Assembly (NCBI GenBank): GCA_046723645.1
Contig: JBKOUY010000012.1
Span: 1 to 48,692, forward strand
DNA: 48,692 bases
Origin: DASQUK01 sp046723645
GTDB lineage: Bacteria; Actinomycetota; Acidimicrobiia; Acidimicrobiales; VFJN01
Reading direction: 5' to 3'
The notes beneath the pieces were generated by a model. It made no database searches. It saw only the letters and a program-made list of their open reading frames with translations, and had not been told where the DNA came from. The translations under genes and the position numbers were made by a program. Shown piece after piece: positions 1 through 8,664 of the stretch (position 1 is its first letter; the number at the start of each line of letters is the position of its first letter).

Positions 1-29
1 TCGAGCGTCGCCGCGCGGGTGTCGACGGG

Positions 30-58
30 TTGACTAAGTAGCACGCGCTCTTTACTTT
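30..58 (+). promoter_or_regulatory. Probable sigma-70 type promoter with embedded inverted repeat
   Basis: TTGACT at 30-35 and TACTTT at 53-58 are separated by 17 bases, a good housekeeping promoter match. An inverted repeat, AAGTA (36-40) and TACTT (53-57) with a 12-base spacer, lies across the spacer and -10 element. That is where a TetR-type repressor would block transcription. The next gene downstream is a TetR regulator, so autoregulation is likely but inferred. Confidence 0.5.
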
Positions 59-135
59 CACAGCGTGGCCCCGTGGACGCAACCGCTCCGTGGGCCTTCC
101 CCCGCGAAGGTCGCTGGGGCCGCGGGCGTCTGACC

Positions 136-735
136 ATGGGACGAATCGCGGGGGTGACGCCCGAGGAGACCCGCGAGCGGCTCCTCGACGCCGCGGTGCG
201 GGTTTTCGAGCTCGAGGGCTACGGGGGTGCGACCGTCGCCCAGATCGCCCGGGAGGCCGGTGTCTCCAGCGGCGCAATCTATGCCCACTACTCGACCAAG
301 GCCGAGCTACTCGTGGACGCGCTCCGCGCCCACAAGGAACGGGCCACCGCTGCGCTCTTCCCGCCGGAGCAGCGGACCAACGTCGCCGTGCTGCTGACCG
401 CCCTCGGCGCTCGGCTGGGTGCCCGCGATCCCGCCCGCACCGCCCTGCTCGCCGAGGCCCTGCTCGCATCGCGTCGCGACGGGGAGCTGGCGCAGGTGCT
501 GGCCGCGGCACTGGGCGAACGGGAGCGGCTCATGGCCGCGCTCATCTCCCGGGGTCAGGCGGCGGGTGACCTGACCCACGACGTCTCGCCCGCCGCCGCC
601 GCCCGGTTCGCGCTCATGGTCGGCCTCGGTTCGATGCTGGTCCAAACCCTCGACCTGCCCGAGACTGACCCCGCCGACTGGACGGCCTTCGTCCAGCGCC
701 TCATCGCGGCGTTCACCGAGGAGACCAGGCAGTGA
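136..735 (+). CDS. TetR/AcrR family transcriptional regulator
   Basis: A 199-residue protein of normal TetR length. Residues about 10-56 form the N-terminal helix-turn-helix, with the typical pattern of an ATVAQIAREAGVSSGAIYAHY-like recognition region followed by a K-x-ELL segment. The remainder is a helical ligand/dimer domain without recognisable specificity. The ATG at 136 is preferred to an in-frame GTG at 73 because it gives the usual short N-terminal arm. It lies 18 bases upstream of an F420-type oxidoreductase and probably shares its transcript. The inverted repeat in the upstream promoter suggests autorepression. The ligand is unknown. Confidence 0.88.
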   Translation: MGRIAGVTPEETRERLLDAAVRVFELEGYGGATVAQIAREAGVSSGAIYAHYSTKAELLVDALRAHKERATAALFPPEQRTNVAVLLTALGARLGARDPARTALLAEALLASRRDGELAQVLAAALGERERLMAALISRGQAAGDLTHDVSPAAAARFALMVGLGSMLVQTLDLPETDPADWTAFVQRLIAAFTEETRQ

Positions 736-753
736 CCGGTGGAGGATCCTGAC

Positions 754-1674
754 ATGCGCATCGGACTTTCGGGGCTCGGCCGGAACGTTGACCGGATGGT
801 CGAGCAGGCGCAGCAAGCCGAGGCGGACGGGTTCACCAGCCTCTGGTACGCGAGCGCCGTCGGCGGTGACCCGCTGGCGGCGATGGCGGTCGCCGGCCGC
901 GCCACCTCCACCGTCGAGCTGGGCACGGCGGTGCTCCAGACCTACGCGTGCCACCCGGTGCTCCAGGCCAACCGGGCGGCCGCGGCGGTATCGGCCATCG
1001 GCGCGCCGGGGCGGTTCACGCTCGGGGTCGGCCCGTCGCACCAGCCGGTCATCGAGGGAATTCTCGGGCTGTCCTACGGCACGCCCGGGCGGCACACCGA
1101 CGAGTACGTCCAGATCCTCACCGCCCTCCTGGGCGGCGAACAGGTGAGCTTCGCCGGCGAAGAGTTCCGGGTGACCGCCGGGCCGCCGCCGTTGATGGAC
1201 GGCGCCAAGGTCCCCGTCCTGGTGGCCGCGCTCGGACCTCGACTGCTGCGGGTGGCCGGGCGGCACGCGGCCGGCACCATCACGTGGATGGCCAACGCCA
1301 CCGCCATCGAGCGGCACGTCGCACCCCGCATCCGCAAGGCCGCGGCCGACGCCGGTCGGCCCGATCCACGCATCGTCGCGGGCCTCCCGGTGGCGGTGCA
1401 CGACGACGTCGCCGAGGCGCGGTCGGTGGCCGCCGAGCTGTTCGCCGCCTACGGCACGCTGCCCAACTACCGCCGCATCCTGGATGTCGGGGGTGTGGCC
1501 GGGCCGGCAGACGCGGCGATCGTGGGCGACGAGGCCAGCGTCGCCGCTCAGATCGAGGCGCCGCTCGCGGCCGGCGCCACCGACCTGTGGGCGGCGCCCT
1601 TCCCGGTGGGTGATGACCGATCGGCCTCGCGGGCGCGTACCCGCGCCCTCCTCCAGGAGCTGGCCAGCAGCTGA
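754..1674 (+). CDS. LLM-class flavin/F420-dependent oxidoreductase
   Basis: A 306-residue luciferase-like monooxygenase-fold protein. The N-terminal MRIGLSGLG strand, the GTAVLQTYACHP segment (aldehyde/substrate side of the barrel) and the GRFTLGVGPSH motif near residues 86-96 are characteristic of the TIGR03564-like F420 subgroup. The cofactor, F420 rather than FMN, is inferred from subgroup resemblance. The ATG at 754 has a GGAGG ribosome-binding site at 741-745, which decides it over an upstream GTG at 739. It follows the TetR gene closely, so that regulator may sense its substrate. The reaction is unknown. Confidence 0.85.
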   Translation: MRIGLSGLGRNVDRMVEQAQQAEADGFTSLWYASAVGGDPLAAMAVAGRATSTVELGTAVLQTYACHPVLQANRAAAAVSAIGAPGRFTLGVGPSHQPVIEGILGLSYGTPGRHTDEYVQILTALLGGEQVSFAGEEFRVTAGPPPLMDGAKVPVLVAALGPRLLRVAGRHAAGTITWMANATAIERHVAPRIRKAAADAGRPDPRIVAGLPVAVHDDVAEARSVAAELFAAYGTLPNYRRILDVGGVAGPADAAIVGDEASVAAQIEAPLAAGATDLWAAPFPVGDDRSASRARTRALLQELASS

Positions 1675-1779
1675 GGCCGAGGGGCGGCTGGGTTACGGTC
1701 GGGTCCCGGCCCTCACCGGCCACCCTGACAGGCCGTGCGGCGGGTCCGTCAGCAGCAAAGTCCGACGGGAGGGAAGCAG

Positions 1780-3117
1780 ATGGCAGAGTTCTTCACCGAG
1801 GTCACCCAACCGATCCCGTACGAGGGCCCCGACAGTGACGAGCCGCTGGCCTTCCACTGGTACGACGCGGACCGCGTGGTCGCCGGTCGCCGCATGGAGG
1901 ATCACCTCCGCTTCGCCGTGTGCTACTGGCACTCGTTCAACTGGGATGGCTTCGACATCTTCGGGTCCGGCACGCTCGACCGGCCCTGGCACCCCACCTT
2001 CGCCACCGGGCTCGAGCCGCTGGAGGCCGCCCGCTGGAAGATGGAGGCCGCGTTCGAGTTCTTCGCCAAGCTGGGCGTCCCCTACTACTGCTTCCACGAC
2101 CGCGACATCGCCCCCGAGGGCGCGTCGTTCAAGGAGTCGGCGGCGCTGCTCGACGAGATGGTCGACGCCGCCGCCGGGCACCAGGAGCGGACGGGCATCA
2201 CGCCCCTGTGGGGCACGGCGAACCTGTTCACGCATCCGCGCTACCAGGCTGGCGCGGCGACCAACCCCGACCCGGAGGTCTTCGCCTACGCCGCCGCCCA
2301 GGTGACCCACTGCCTCGAGGCGACCCATCGCCTGGGGGGCCACAACTACGTGCTCTGGGGTGGGCGCGAGGGCTACGACACGATGCTGAACACCGACCTG
2401 CGGCGCGAGCTCGACCAGCTCGGCCGGTTCCTCGCCATGGTCGTCGAGCACAAGCACCGCATCGGGTTCACCGGCACGATCCTCATCGAGCCCAAGCCGT
2501 TCGAACCCACGAAGCACCAGTACGACTACGACGTCGCGGCTGTCCACGCCTTCCTGCAGCGCTACGACCTCGACGACGAGGTGAAGGTCAACATCGAGGT
2601 CAACCACGCCACGCTGGCGGGCCACGACTTCGCCCACGAGGTCGCCGTTGCCGCCGCCGCCGGGATCCTCGGCTCGGTCGACGCCAACGCGGGCGACGAC
2701 CGGCTCGGCTGGGACGTCGACCGGTTCCCGGTCTCGATCGAGCAGATGACGCTCGGGATGCTGGAGATCCTGCGCGCCGGCGGGTTCAGCACCGGCGGGT
2801 TCAACTTCGATGCCAAGCTGCGCCGCCAGTCGATCGACCGCACCGACCTGTTCCACGGCCACATCGGCGGGATGGACACGCTGGCGCGGGCCCTGCTCGT
2901 CGCCGCGGCGATCCTGGATGACGGTGCGCTCGACGCCAACCGGGCCGCCCGTTACGCCGCCTGGGACGGCGAGCTGGGACGGTCGATCATCGCCGGCGAC
3001 GCCAGCCTGGCGTCGCTCCACGAACGCGCCATCGATCGCGGCGAGCCCACGCGGGTGTCAGGCGGCCAGGAGAGGTTGGAGAACCTCGTCGGCCGCTACG
3101 TCGACCGAGTGCGCTGA
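1780..3117 (+). CDS. xylA: Xylose isomerase, class II type
   Basis: A 445-residue enzyme converting D-xylose to D-xylulose in the cytosol. Catalytic and metal residues are all present and align with E. coli XylA at a constant offset of +5: His106, Asp109, Glu237, Lys239, Glu273, His276, Asp301, Asp312, Asp314 and Asp344. The long N-terminus (PLAFHWYDAD...GRRMEDHLRFAVCYWH region) marks the roughly 440-residue class II enzymes. The shorter class I form is the one commonly seen in actinomycetes. The ATG at 1780 follows a GGGAGGGA ribosome-binding site. It is followed after 22 bases by xylulokinase, giving a complete entry of xylose into the pentose phosphate pathway. Confidence 0.95.
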   Translation: MAEFFTEVTQPIPYEGPDSDEPLAFHWYDADRVVAGRRMEDHLRFAVCYWHSFNWDGFDIFGSGTLDRPWHPTFATGLEPLEAARWKMEAAFEFFAKLGVPYYCFHDRDIAPEGASFKESAALLDEMVDAAAGHQERTGITPLWGTANLFTHPRYQAGAATNPDPEVFAYAAAQVTHCLEATHRLGGHNYVLWGGREGYDTMLNTDLRRELDQLGRFLAMVVEHKHRIGFTGTILIEPKPFEPTKHQYDYDVAAVHAFLQRYDLDDEVKVNIEVNHATLAGHDFAHEVAVAAAAGILGSVDANAGDDRLGWDVDRFPVSIEQMTLGMLEILRAGGFSTGGFNFDAKLRRQSIDRTDLFHGHIGGMDTLARALLVAAAILDDGALDANRAARYAAWDGELGRSIIAGDASLASLHERAIDRGEPTRVSGGQERLENLVGRYVDRVR

Positions 3118-3139
3118 GCCGCCGCAGCCACGCTCCGCC

Positions 3140-4552
3140 GTGCCCCTCGTCGCCGGCATCGACTCGTCCACCACGGCCACCAAGGTGGAGGTGCGCGACC
3201 TGGACTCCGGGCAGGTCGTGGGTCGCGGATCGGCGCCGCACCCACCCACCCGGCCACCCCGGTCGGAGCAGCCGCCGGCGGCGTGGTGGGCGGCCTTCGA
3301 GGCGGCGTGGCAGCAGGCGGGCGACCCCGACGTGGCCGCCGTCAGCGTCGCCGGCCAGCAGCACGGGATGGTGGCGCTCGACGCCGACCGGCATGTGATC
3401 CGCCCGGCGAAGCTCTGGAACGACACCGAGTCGGCCCCGGAGGCGGCGTCGCTGATCGACCGGCTGGCCGGCGGGCGGCAGGCCTGGGCCGAGGCATCCG
3501 GGCTGGTCCCGGTGGCGAGCTTCACGATCACCAAGCTCGCGTGGCTGCGCCGCCACGAGCCGGCGGCCTGGGAACGGCTGGCCCACGTGGTGCTCCCCCA
3601 CGACTGGCTGACGCTCGAGCTCACCGGCCGGCTCGTCACCGATCGGGGCGACGCATCGGGCACCGGCTACTGGTCGGCGGCGAGCGGCGCCTACCGTCAC
3701 GACCTGCTCGCCCTGGTGGACCCCGAGCGGGACTGGGCGCCGGTCGTTCCCACCGTGCTCGGTCCGCTCGAGGCGGCCGGGGCCTGGAACGGCACCCTGG
3801 TGGGCCCGGGAACCGGCGACAACATGGCGGGCGCCCTGGGCGTCGGGCTGGGCGCCGGCGACGTGGTGGTGTCGATCGGCACATCGGGCACGGTCTACGG
3901 CGTCAGCGACGAGCCGACCGCGGACCCCTCGGGGATCGTCGCCGGCTTCGCCGACGCCACGGGCCGTCACCTCCCTCTGGTCTGCACGCTCAACGCCACC
4001 AAGGTGACCGACGCTGCCGGCACGCTGCTCGGCGTCGACCACGACGGACTCGACCGCCTCGCGCTCGCGGGCTCGCCCGGCGCCGGCGGGCTCACCCTGC
4101 TCCCCTACCTCGACGGCGAGCGGACCCCCGACCGGCCGAACGCGACGGGGGTCCTGGCCGGGCTGCGCAGCGACATCGGGCGCGAGCAGCTCGCCCGGGC
4201 CGCCGTGGAGGGCGTCGTCTGCGGGCTGCTCGACGGCTTCGACGCGCTGGCCGCGTTCGCCCCGACCGATGGTCAGCTCATCGTGGTCGGCGGGGGTGCG
4301 CGCTCACGCGCCTACCGCCAGGTGCTGGCAGACCTCAGCGGGCGCCAGGTGCTGGTGCCCCATGTCAGCGAGCAGGTCGCGACCGGGGCGTGCGTGCAGG
4401 CCGCCGCGGTGGCGGCGCAGAGCGAGCCGGCCGGCATCGCCGACGCCTGGAAGCTCGGTGCGGGCGACCTCGTCGAGCCCGGCCCCGGCGTGGCGGCCGC
4501 AGCCGACGTCCGCGCCGCCTACGCAGCGCTCCGCGACGCAACCGGCGACTGA
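3140..4552 (+). CDS. xylB: Xylulokinase (FGGY family)
   Basis: A 470-residue sugar kinase that phosphorylates D-xylulose with ATP. The N-terminal GIDSSTTATK phosphate loop contains Asp8, AGQQHGMVALD (about 71-81) is the sugar-binding segment, and GDNMAGALG holds the expected catalytic Asp227. SIGTSGT and VVGGGARS are the C-terminal-lobe ATP motifs. The GTG at 3140 is the only start that begins just before the conserved first strand. The open frame continues far upstream, but only inside xylA. It is probably translated with xylA from one mRNA. Length and motifs are normal. Confidence 0.93.
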   Translation: MPLVAGIDSSTTATKVEVRDLDSGQVVGRGSAPHPPTRPPRSEQPPAAWWAAFEAAWQQAGDPDVAAVSVAGQQHGMVALDADRHVIRPAKLWNDTESAPEAASLIDRLAGGRQAWAEASGLVPVASFTITKLAWLRRHEPAAWERLAHVVLPHDWLTLELTGRLVTDRGDASGTGYWSAASGAYRHDLLALVDPERDWAPVVPTVLGPLEAAGAWNGTLVGPGTGDNMAGALGVGLGAGDVVVSIGTSGTVYGVSDEPTADPSGIVAGFADATGRHLPLVCTLNATKVTDAAGTLLGVDHDGLDRLALAGSPGAGGLTLLPYLDGERTPDRPNATGVLAGLRSDIGREQLARAAVEGVVCGLLDGFDALAAFAPTDGQLIVVGGGARSRAYRQVLADLSGRQVLVPHVSEQVATGACVQAAAVAAQSEPAGIADAWKLGAGDLVEPGPGVAAAADVRAAYAALRDATGD

Positions 4553-4593
4553 CGCTCCCGGGACCTCCCGGGCACGGTGGACTTAGCACCGGC

Positions 4594-4631
4594 CTCCGGG
4601 GAACGGGGCCGCCGCGCCCCGTCCCCCGGAG
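4594..4631. terminator. Strong hairpin terminator between convergent xylB and GH6 gene
   Basis: A 16-bp stem (4594-4609 with 4616-4631), 15 of 16 positions paired, encloses a 6-base loop. There is no T-tract, which is usual for high-GC actinobacteria. It is symmetric and lies 41 bases after the xylB stop and 44 bases from the GH6 stop, so it probably serves both strands. Confidence 0.75.
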
Positions 4632-4675
4632 TCACCGGGCCTCCCCCCGAACTCACCCCTGGCGCACGAACCGAG

Positions 4676-6004
4676 CTACTGGTTGGCGTTCGCCGCCAGC
4701 TGCAGAGCCTGCTCGGGGAACCAGTCACCCGCGCCCGGGTCGATGATCCCCCACTCGGGGTCGACCGTCTCGCCCGCGGGCCCGAGGCCGCGCGTGCACT
4801 CGCCGTCTGACTCGCCGGGGGTCTTCACCCACAGGTAGGCGTCGAGCAGCGGCTGGCCGGTGTCGAGGGTGGGCGCCAGCCCCAGGCCGCGACCGGGCGG
4901 GTTGCACCAGTCCTGCGGGTCGGGATACCCGGGCGGCGGCGACCACGGCCCCTGCCCGTTGCGGCTCGTGTCGATCACGTAGTGGGCGGTGGGGTCGACG
5001 TCGCCCAGCATGTTGCTGTAGCGCAGGTTGATGCCGGACGTGTTGAGCGCCGGGTCGTCGGTGTCGTCGCTCCACTCGCCGAACCGATCCAGCGCCACGC
5101 CCTGCCACTCGCCCAGCAGGTCGGCGATCTTGGCCGGGTGCGGCCCGCCGTTCCAGTACTGGTTGGGGCAGCCGAAGAAGTCGCCAGGCGCCACCTCGGT
5201 GGCGTACGCGATGCACTGGGAGATCCAGCGCCCGTACTGCTCGTTGTTGGCCGTGAGCTGATAGTTCGAGACGTTGAGGTAGAACCCTGCGGCGTCGGCG
5301 ACGCCCGCCCGCACCAGGCGGTCGGCGATGTCGCCCGACCCCAGCCAGGCGCTGTGGGTGCCGTCGAGGTAGGTCGTCACGTTGGGCAGAGCCGCAAGGG
5401 CGTCGACGGCATGGTTGAGCATGGCGAACCTCTCGGACGCCGCCGTGGCCGGGTTGGCCTCCGCCGGCTGGCACCACTCGAGCGTGTTGGTGCCGTCGGC
5501 GCTGCCATAGGGGTCGTACCAGGGAATGATGCCGAGCCCGTCCGGCTCGAGGATCACGATGGCCGGCCGGTCCCCGATGCCCGCCACGAACCCGTCGATC
5601 CAGGCGTCGTACTCGGCCTGGGTCGTGGCCCCGCCGGCGGAGAACTGGGCACAGTCGCGGAACGGGATGTTGTAGGTCACCAGCACCGGCACCGACTTCT
5701 TGGCCGCCGCCAGGGTGACGGTCGACCGCACGTCCTGCTCGACCGACTTGGGAGTCCCGCCCTCGAACCAGACGGCCTGCGGGGTGTCGGTGATCGCCCG
5801 GATCTGCGCGGCGGCCTCGTGGTCGCCCTGCGAGGTCAGCTCGGCGATCTGCTGCTTCGCCCCCTTCTGCGGTGGTGGGACGTACAGCTCATCGCCGGCT
5901 GCCCCGGGCGCGGCCGATGCGGGCGCTACGACGAACGCTCCGATCAGCAGCCCTGCCACCAGACTGGCGATCCGTCGCGTCAAGACCGACCTGCTGCTCT
6001 GCAT
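4676..6004 (-). CDS. Secreted glycoside hydrolase family 6 cellulase
   Basis: A 442-residue protein with a Sec signal peptide (residues 1 to about 31, ending near APASA-AP). It has a GH6 domain hydrolysing beta-1,4-glucan from cellulose. ILEPDGLG carries Asp155, matching the catalytic acid of Thermobifida Cel6A, and RDC (Asp117) matches its second active-site aspartate. The WVKTPGESDGEC segment near the C-terminus is the third conserved block. There is no carbohydrate-binding module, so it probably acts on soluble or amorphous substrate. Endo versus exo action cannot be told by eye. The ATG at 6004 follows a GGAGGAGG site. A CebR/CelR operator sits 21 bases upstream of the start. Confidence 0.93.
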   Translation of the reverse strand: MQSSRSVLTRRIASLVAGLLIGAFVVAPASAAPGAAGDELYVPPPQKGAKQQIAELTSQGDHEAAAQIRAITDTPQAVWFEGGTPKSVEQDVRSTVTLAAAKKSVPVLVTYNIPFRDCAQFSAGGATTQAEYDAWIDGFVAGIGDRPAIVILEPDGLGIIPWYDPYGSADGTNTLEWCQPAEANPATAASERFAMLNHAVDALAALPNVTTYLDGTHSAWLGSGDIADRLVRAGVADAAGFYLNVSNYQLTANNEQYGRWISQCIAYATEVAPGDFFGCPNQYWNGGPHPAKIADLLGEWQGVALDRFGEWSDDTDDPALNTSGINLRYSNMLGDVDPTAHYVIDTSRNGQGPWSPPPGYPDPQDWCNPPGRGLGLAPTLDTGQPLLDAYLWVKTPGESDGECTRGLGPAGETVDPEWGIIDPGAGDWFPEQALQLAANANQ

Positions 6005-6025
6005 GGCCCCTCCTCCATTCGAGCT

Positions 6026-6039
6026 TGGGAGCGCTCCCA
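6026..6039. promoter_or_regulatory. CebR/CelR-type cellulose-utilisation operator
   Basis: TGGGAGCGCTCCCA is a perfect 14-bp palindrome, identical to the site bound by the LacI-family repressors CebR (Streptomyces) and CelR (Thermobifida fusca), which are released by cellobiose or cellotriose. It lies directly upstream of the ribosome-binding site of the GH6 cellulase. No LacI-family gene is in the window, so the regulator must be encoded elsewhere. Confidence 0.9.
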
Positions 6040-6157
6040 TAGTACGCCACCGCCGTCGCGCTCTCCTGCGAAACGCGTGGAATTGCCGGACAAATTCCGG
6101 CGCATGCGGCGGTGCGGCCTGCCGGTCGCGGCCGGCGGATCGCGCTTGGCTGGGTGG

Positions 6158-6571
6158 ATGGACGATCATCGGAGCGCGTCACGCGGGAAGACGATCATCG
6201 TGGACGGCAACAACGTGATCGCGTCGGTCGCCGACGGCTGGTGGCGCGACCGACCGGCGGCCGTGCGGCGACTCCTCCCACGGCTGGCGTGCTACCGGCG
6301 CCGAACCGGTCACGCCGTGATGCTCGTCCTCGACGTGGCCCAGCCCGACCTTCCCGCCGGCGACCACGAGGGCGTGGAGGTCGTCTACCCGCGGCGGCGA
6401 GGACGGGACGCGGCGGACGAGCGGATCGTCGAGCTGCTCGACGAGCGCGACCTCGGCGACGTCGAGGTCGTCAGCTCCGACCGCGCGCTTGCCGCCGGCG
6501 CCCGGCACCGTGGCGCCCAGGTCGTGGGCGCCGGCACCTTTCGAGCTCGCCTCGATCGCGCCGGCTGCTGA
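6158..6571 (+). CDS. NYN (YacP/Rae1-like) domain protein, putative RNase
   Basis: A 137-residue single-domain protein of the PIN/NYN nuclease fold. IIVDGNNVIAS near residues 12-22 supplies the first acidic residue. A DAADERIVELLDE segment and VVSSDRALAAGA supply the later conserved acidic positions of the NYN_YacP family. Such proteins are predicted or shown to cleave RNA, and the target here is unknown. The ATG at 6158 is the only reasonable start. A longer open frame upstream runs antisense to the cellulase gene and is not real. Gene context gives no further clue. Confidence 0.75.
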   Translation: MDDHRSASRGKTIIVDGNNVIASVADGWWRDRPAAVRRLLPRLACYRRRTGHAVMLVLDVAQPDLPAGDHEGVEVVYPRRRGRDAADERIVELLDERDLGDVEVVSSDRALAAGARHRGAQVVGAGTFRARLDRAGC

Positions 6572-6600
6572 GCTCAGGCACGACCGCGAGGCCGACGTTT

Positions 6601-7443
6601 ATGGTTCGCGCCATGGCACGACTCGGGGCGAAGGAGCGAGCGAAGCTTCCCGACAGCGCCTTCGCCTACATCGATGCCCGCGGCCAGCGGCGCCTACCGA
6701 TCCACGATGCCGGCCACGTCCGCGCCGCCCTGGCCCGGTTCAACCAGGTCGCGTTCGACGACGACGCCGCGCGCGACCGGGCGCGCAAGCGGCTCCTGAA
6801 CGCGGCCAGGAGGTTCAAGATCGTGCCCGTCGGCTTCATCACGAATCAGCTGCAGTCCGAGCGGGGGCGCCGCGACGACGAGCCGGTCCCGCTGCCCTCG
6901 GGCTTCGTGACGATGCTCCTCACCGACATCGAGGGATCGACCGCGCTGCTCCACCGCCTTGGCGACGACTACGGCGACCTGCTCGAGCGGGTTCGGGCAC
7001 TCCTGCGCGACGCCGTGCTCGGCACCGACGGCCACGTGGTCGAGACACGCGCCGACGAGTTCTTCGCGGTGTTCGAGCAGCCGGCGGCCGCCCTCTCGAC
7101 GGCGTTGACGGTGCAGCGTGAGCTACGTGCGAGGGCGTCGGATGGCAACGAGGACGTGCGCGTCAGGATCGGGATCCACAGCGGCTACCCCAGGATGGTC
7201 AAAGCCAACTACCTCGGCATGGCCGTGCACACCGCGGCGCGGATCTGCAACGCCTCGCACGGGGGGCAGATCGTGGTGTCCGCCGACTTCCGCACCGCGG
7301 TCGGCGGCTTCCTCCCAGACGGCGTGCGCCTGCGCAAGCTCGGCACGTATGCGCTGCGCGGCCTGCCCGACGAGGTCGAGCTCTACCAGGTCGCGGCCAA
7401 AGGGCTCGCGGGCCGCTTCCCTCCGCTCAGGATCTCGCTCTGA
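6601..7443 (+). CDS. Class III adenylate/guanylate cyclase-domain protein with extra N-terminal domain
   Basis: A 280-residue soluble protein. Residues about 12-82 (ELPDSAF-like start, PIHD, ALARFNQ, AARRFKIVPVGFI) form a small helical domain, also seen standalone in actinobacterial and phage-associated proteins (DUF6582-like, from memory). Residues about 101-270 are a class III cyclase domain. Metal-binding Asp109 (LTDIEGST) and Asp152 are present. The usual lysine that reads adenine is Glu148, the usual Gly before the second Asp is Ala151, and the usual Asn of the VNxAAR motif is His210, with Arg214 kept. Catalysis is plausible but base specificity is doubtful. The start at 6601 could instead be the ATG at 6613. 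Confidence 0.8.
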   Translation: MVRAMARLGAKERAKLPDSAFAYIDARGQRRLPIHDAGHVRAALARFNQVAFDDDAARDRARKRLLNAARRFKIVPVGFITNQLQSERGRRDDEPVPLPSGFVTMLLTDIEGSTALLHRLGDDYGDLLERVRALLRDAVLGTDGHVVETRADEFFAVFEQPAAALSTALTVQRELRARASDGNEDVRVRIGIHSGYPRMVKANYLGMAVHTAARICNASHGGQIVVSADFRTAVGGFLPDGVRLRKLGTYALRGLPDEVELYQVAAKGLAGRFPPLRISL

Positions 7444-7478
7444 CCCGGCCGCCCGGACAAGGGCTCCGGCACCGGTCG

Positions 7479-8513
7479 TCAGGCCGGCCGAGCAGGATCG
7501 ACGCGCACGACTGCGCCACCCGATTCTGCCGAGGCGTACATGGCGTCCACCACGCGATGCGCCGGCACGGCGTCGGCCAGGGACGGCTGCGCCGGGGTGC
7601 CGTCGCGCACCGACGTGAGGAACGCCGTGGCCGGGTTGACCGTGGCGGTGTCGCCGGCCTCGGCGATAGCCGACGCGAGGTCACGCCCGGCGAGCACCCG
7701 CTCCTCCCCGCCGGTGAACTGCCAGCGCACCGGGCCCGAGAAGTCGCCCTCGAGCGCGATGAATAGCCGCTCGCACAGCACCTCGACGCGGCGCAGGCTC
7801 GGGCGCTCGAGCACGTCGTGCCACACCGACGTCAGCGTCGCTGCCGGCCCGCCGGCGAAGTCGAGGCGCGCGACGGCCACGTCGTCGATGCCGTCGTGGC
7901 CGTGGACCGCCCGGGTCGTCGAGCTCACCGCCGTCGCCGGGCCGATCAGCCATTGCAGGATGTCGACGTCGTGGATGGAGTGCTCGAGCAGCGTGCCCCG
8001 CCCCGCGATGCTCGCGTCGGTGCGCCAGGTCGAGCCGTAGATGCCCTGGTCGGGGATGTACTGGTCGTCACGGAACACGGCGGCCAGCACCCGGCCCGCC
8101 CGTTCGTCGCGCACGAGCCGACGCACCCAGCGGAACGACGGCAGGAAGCGCAGGACGAGACCCACCTGGTTCACGACGCCGGCACGAGCGACCCTGTCCG
8201 CCATGCGCTGCGCCGCCACGGCGTCGAACGCCAGCGGCTTCTCGCAGAACACCGCCACACCCGCCGCCGCGGCCTTGTCGACCAGGCGCGGGTGGGCCGC
8301 GGTCCACGCCGTGACGTAGACGGCATCGACCAGCCCCGGGAGCTCATCCTCGCCCACGACCTCGGCACCGTGGTCGGCGGCGAACTTCGCGGCGCGGGAC
8401 TCGTCGGGGTCGTGGACGGCGACGATCTGGTTGTCGACTCGGCTGGCCCTCAGCGCCGAGACATGGATGCCGGAGACGAACCCCGCGCCGTAGAAGCCGA
8501 CCCGCACCGTCAC
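7479..8513 (-). CDS. Gfo/Idh/MocA family NAD(P)-dependent oxidoreductase
   Basis: A 344-residue two-domain dehydrogenase of the glucose-fructose oxidoreductase/inositol dehydrogenase family. The N-terminal Rossmann fold carries VGFYGAGFVSGIH, and the signature EKPLA follows at about residue 95. The catalytic-domain segment HSIHDVDILQWLIG supplies the conserved histidine/aspartate pair. It probably oxidises a sugar or inositol-like substrate, but the substrate is not inferable. The GTG at 8513 has a GAGGA site about 8 bases upstream, and a second GTG at 8507 is possible. It is divergent from the PadR operon and convergent with the cyclase gene. Confidence 0.88.
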   Translation of the reverse strand: MTVRVGFYGAGFVSGIHVSALRASRVDNQIVAVHDPDESRAAKFAADHGAEVVGEDELPGLVDAVYVTAWTAAHPRLVDKAAAAGVAVFCEKPLAFDAVAAQRMADRVARAGVVNQVGLVLRFLPSFRWVRRLVRDERAGRVLAAVFRDDQYIPDQGIYGSTWRTDASIAGRGTLLEHSIHDVDILQWLIGPATAVSSTTRAVHGHDGIDDVAVARLDFAGGPAATLTSVWHDVLERPSLRRVEVLCERLFIALEGDFSGPVRWQFTGGEERVLAGRDLASAIAEAGDTATVNPATAFLTSVRDGTPAQPSLADAVPAHRVVDAMYASAESGGAVVRVDPARPA

Positions 8514-8664
8514 CGGCCCATCCTCACGGAGGCGGAGGCTAACGGTCGCCGGCCGTCGGCAGGGCGGTCGTTCCGGCCGACGTGGTTGCTCAGCAACGTT
8601 CCTGCCCCAAGAAGCGTGCGGGCTACGGGAGCGAGACGAGAAATGGCTTGCCTGGCCTCGCGGA

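Noticed and set aside
73..135. Upstream GTG start for the first TetR gene
   Set aside because: It would add 21 residues not typical of the family and places the start within about 10 bases of the predicted transcription start.
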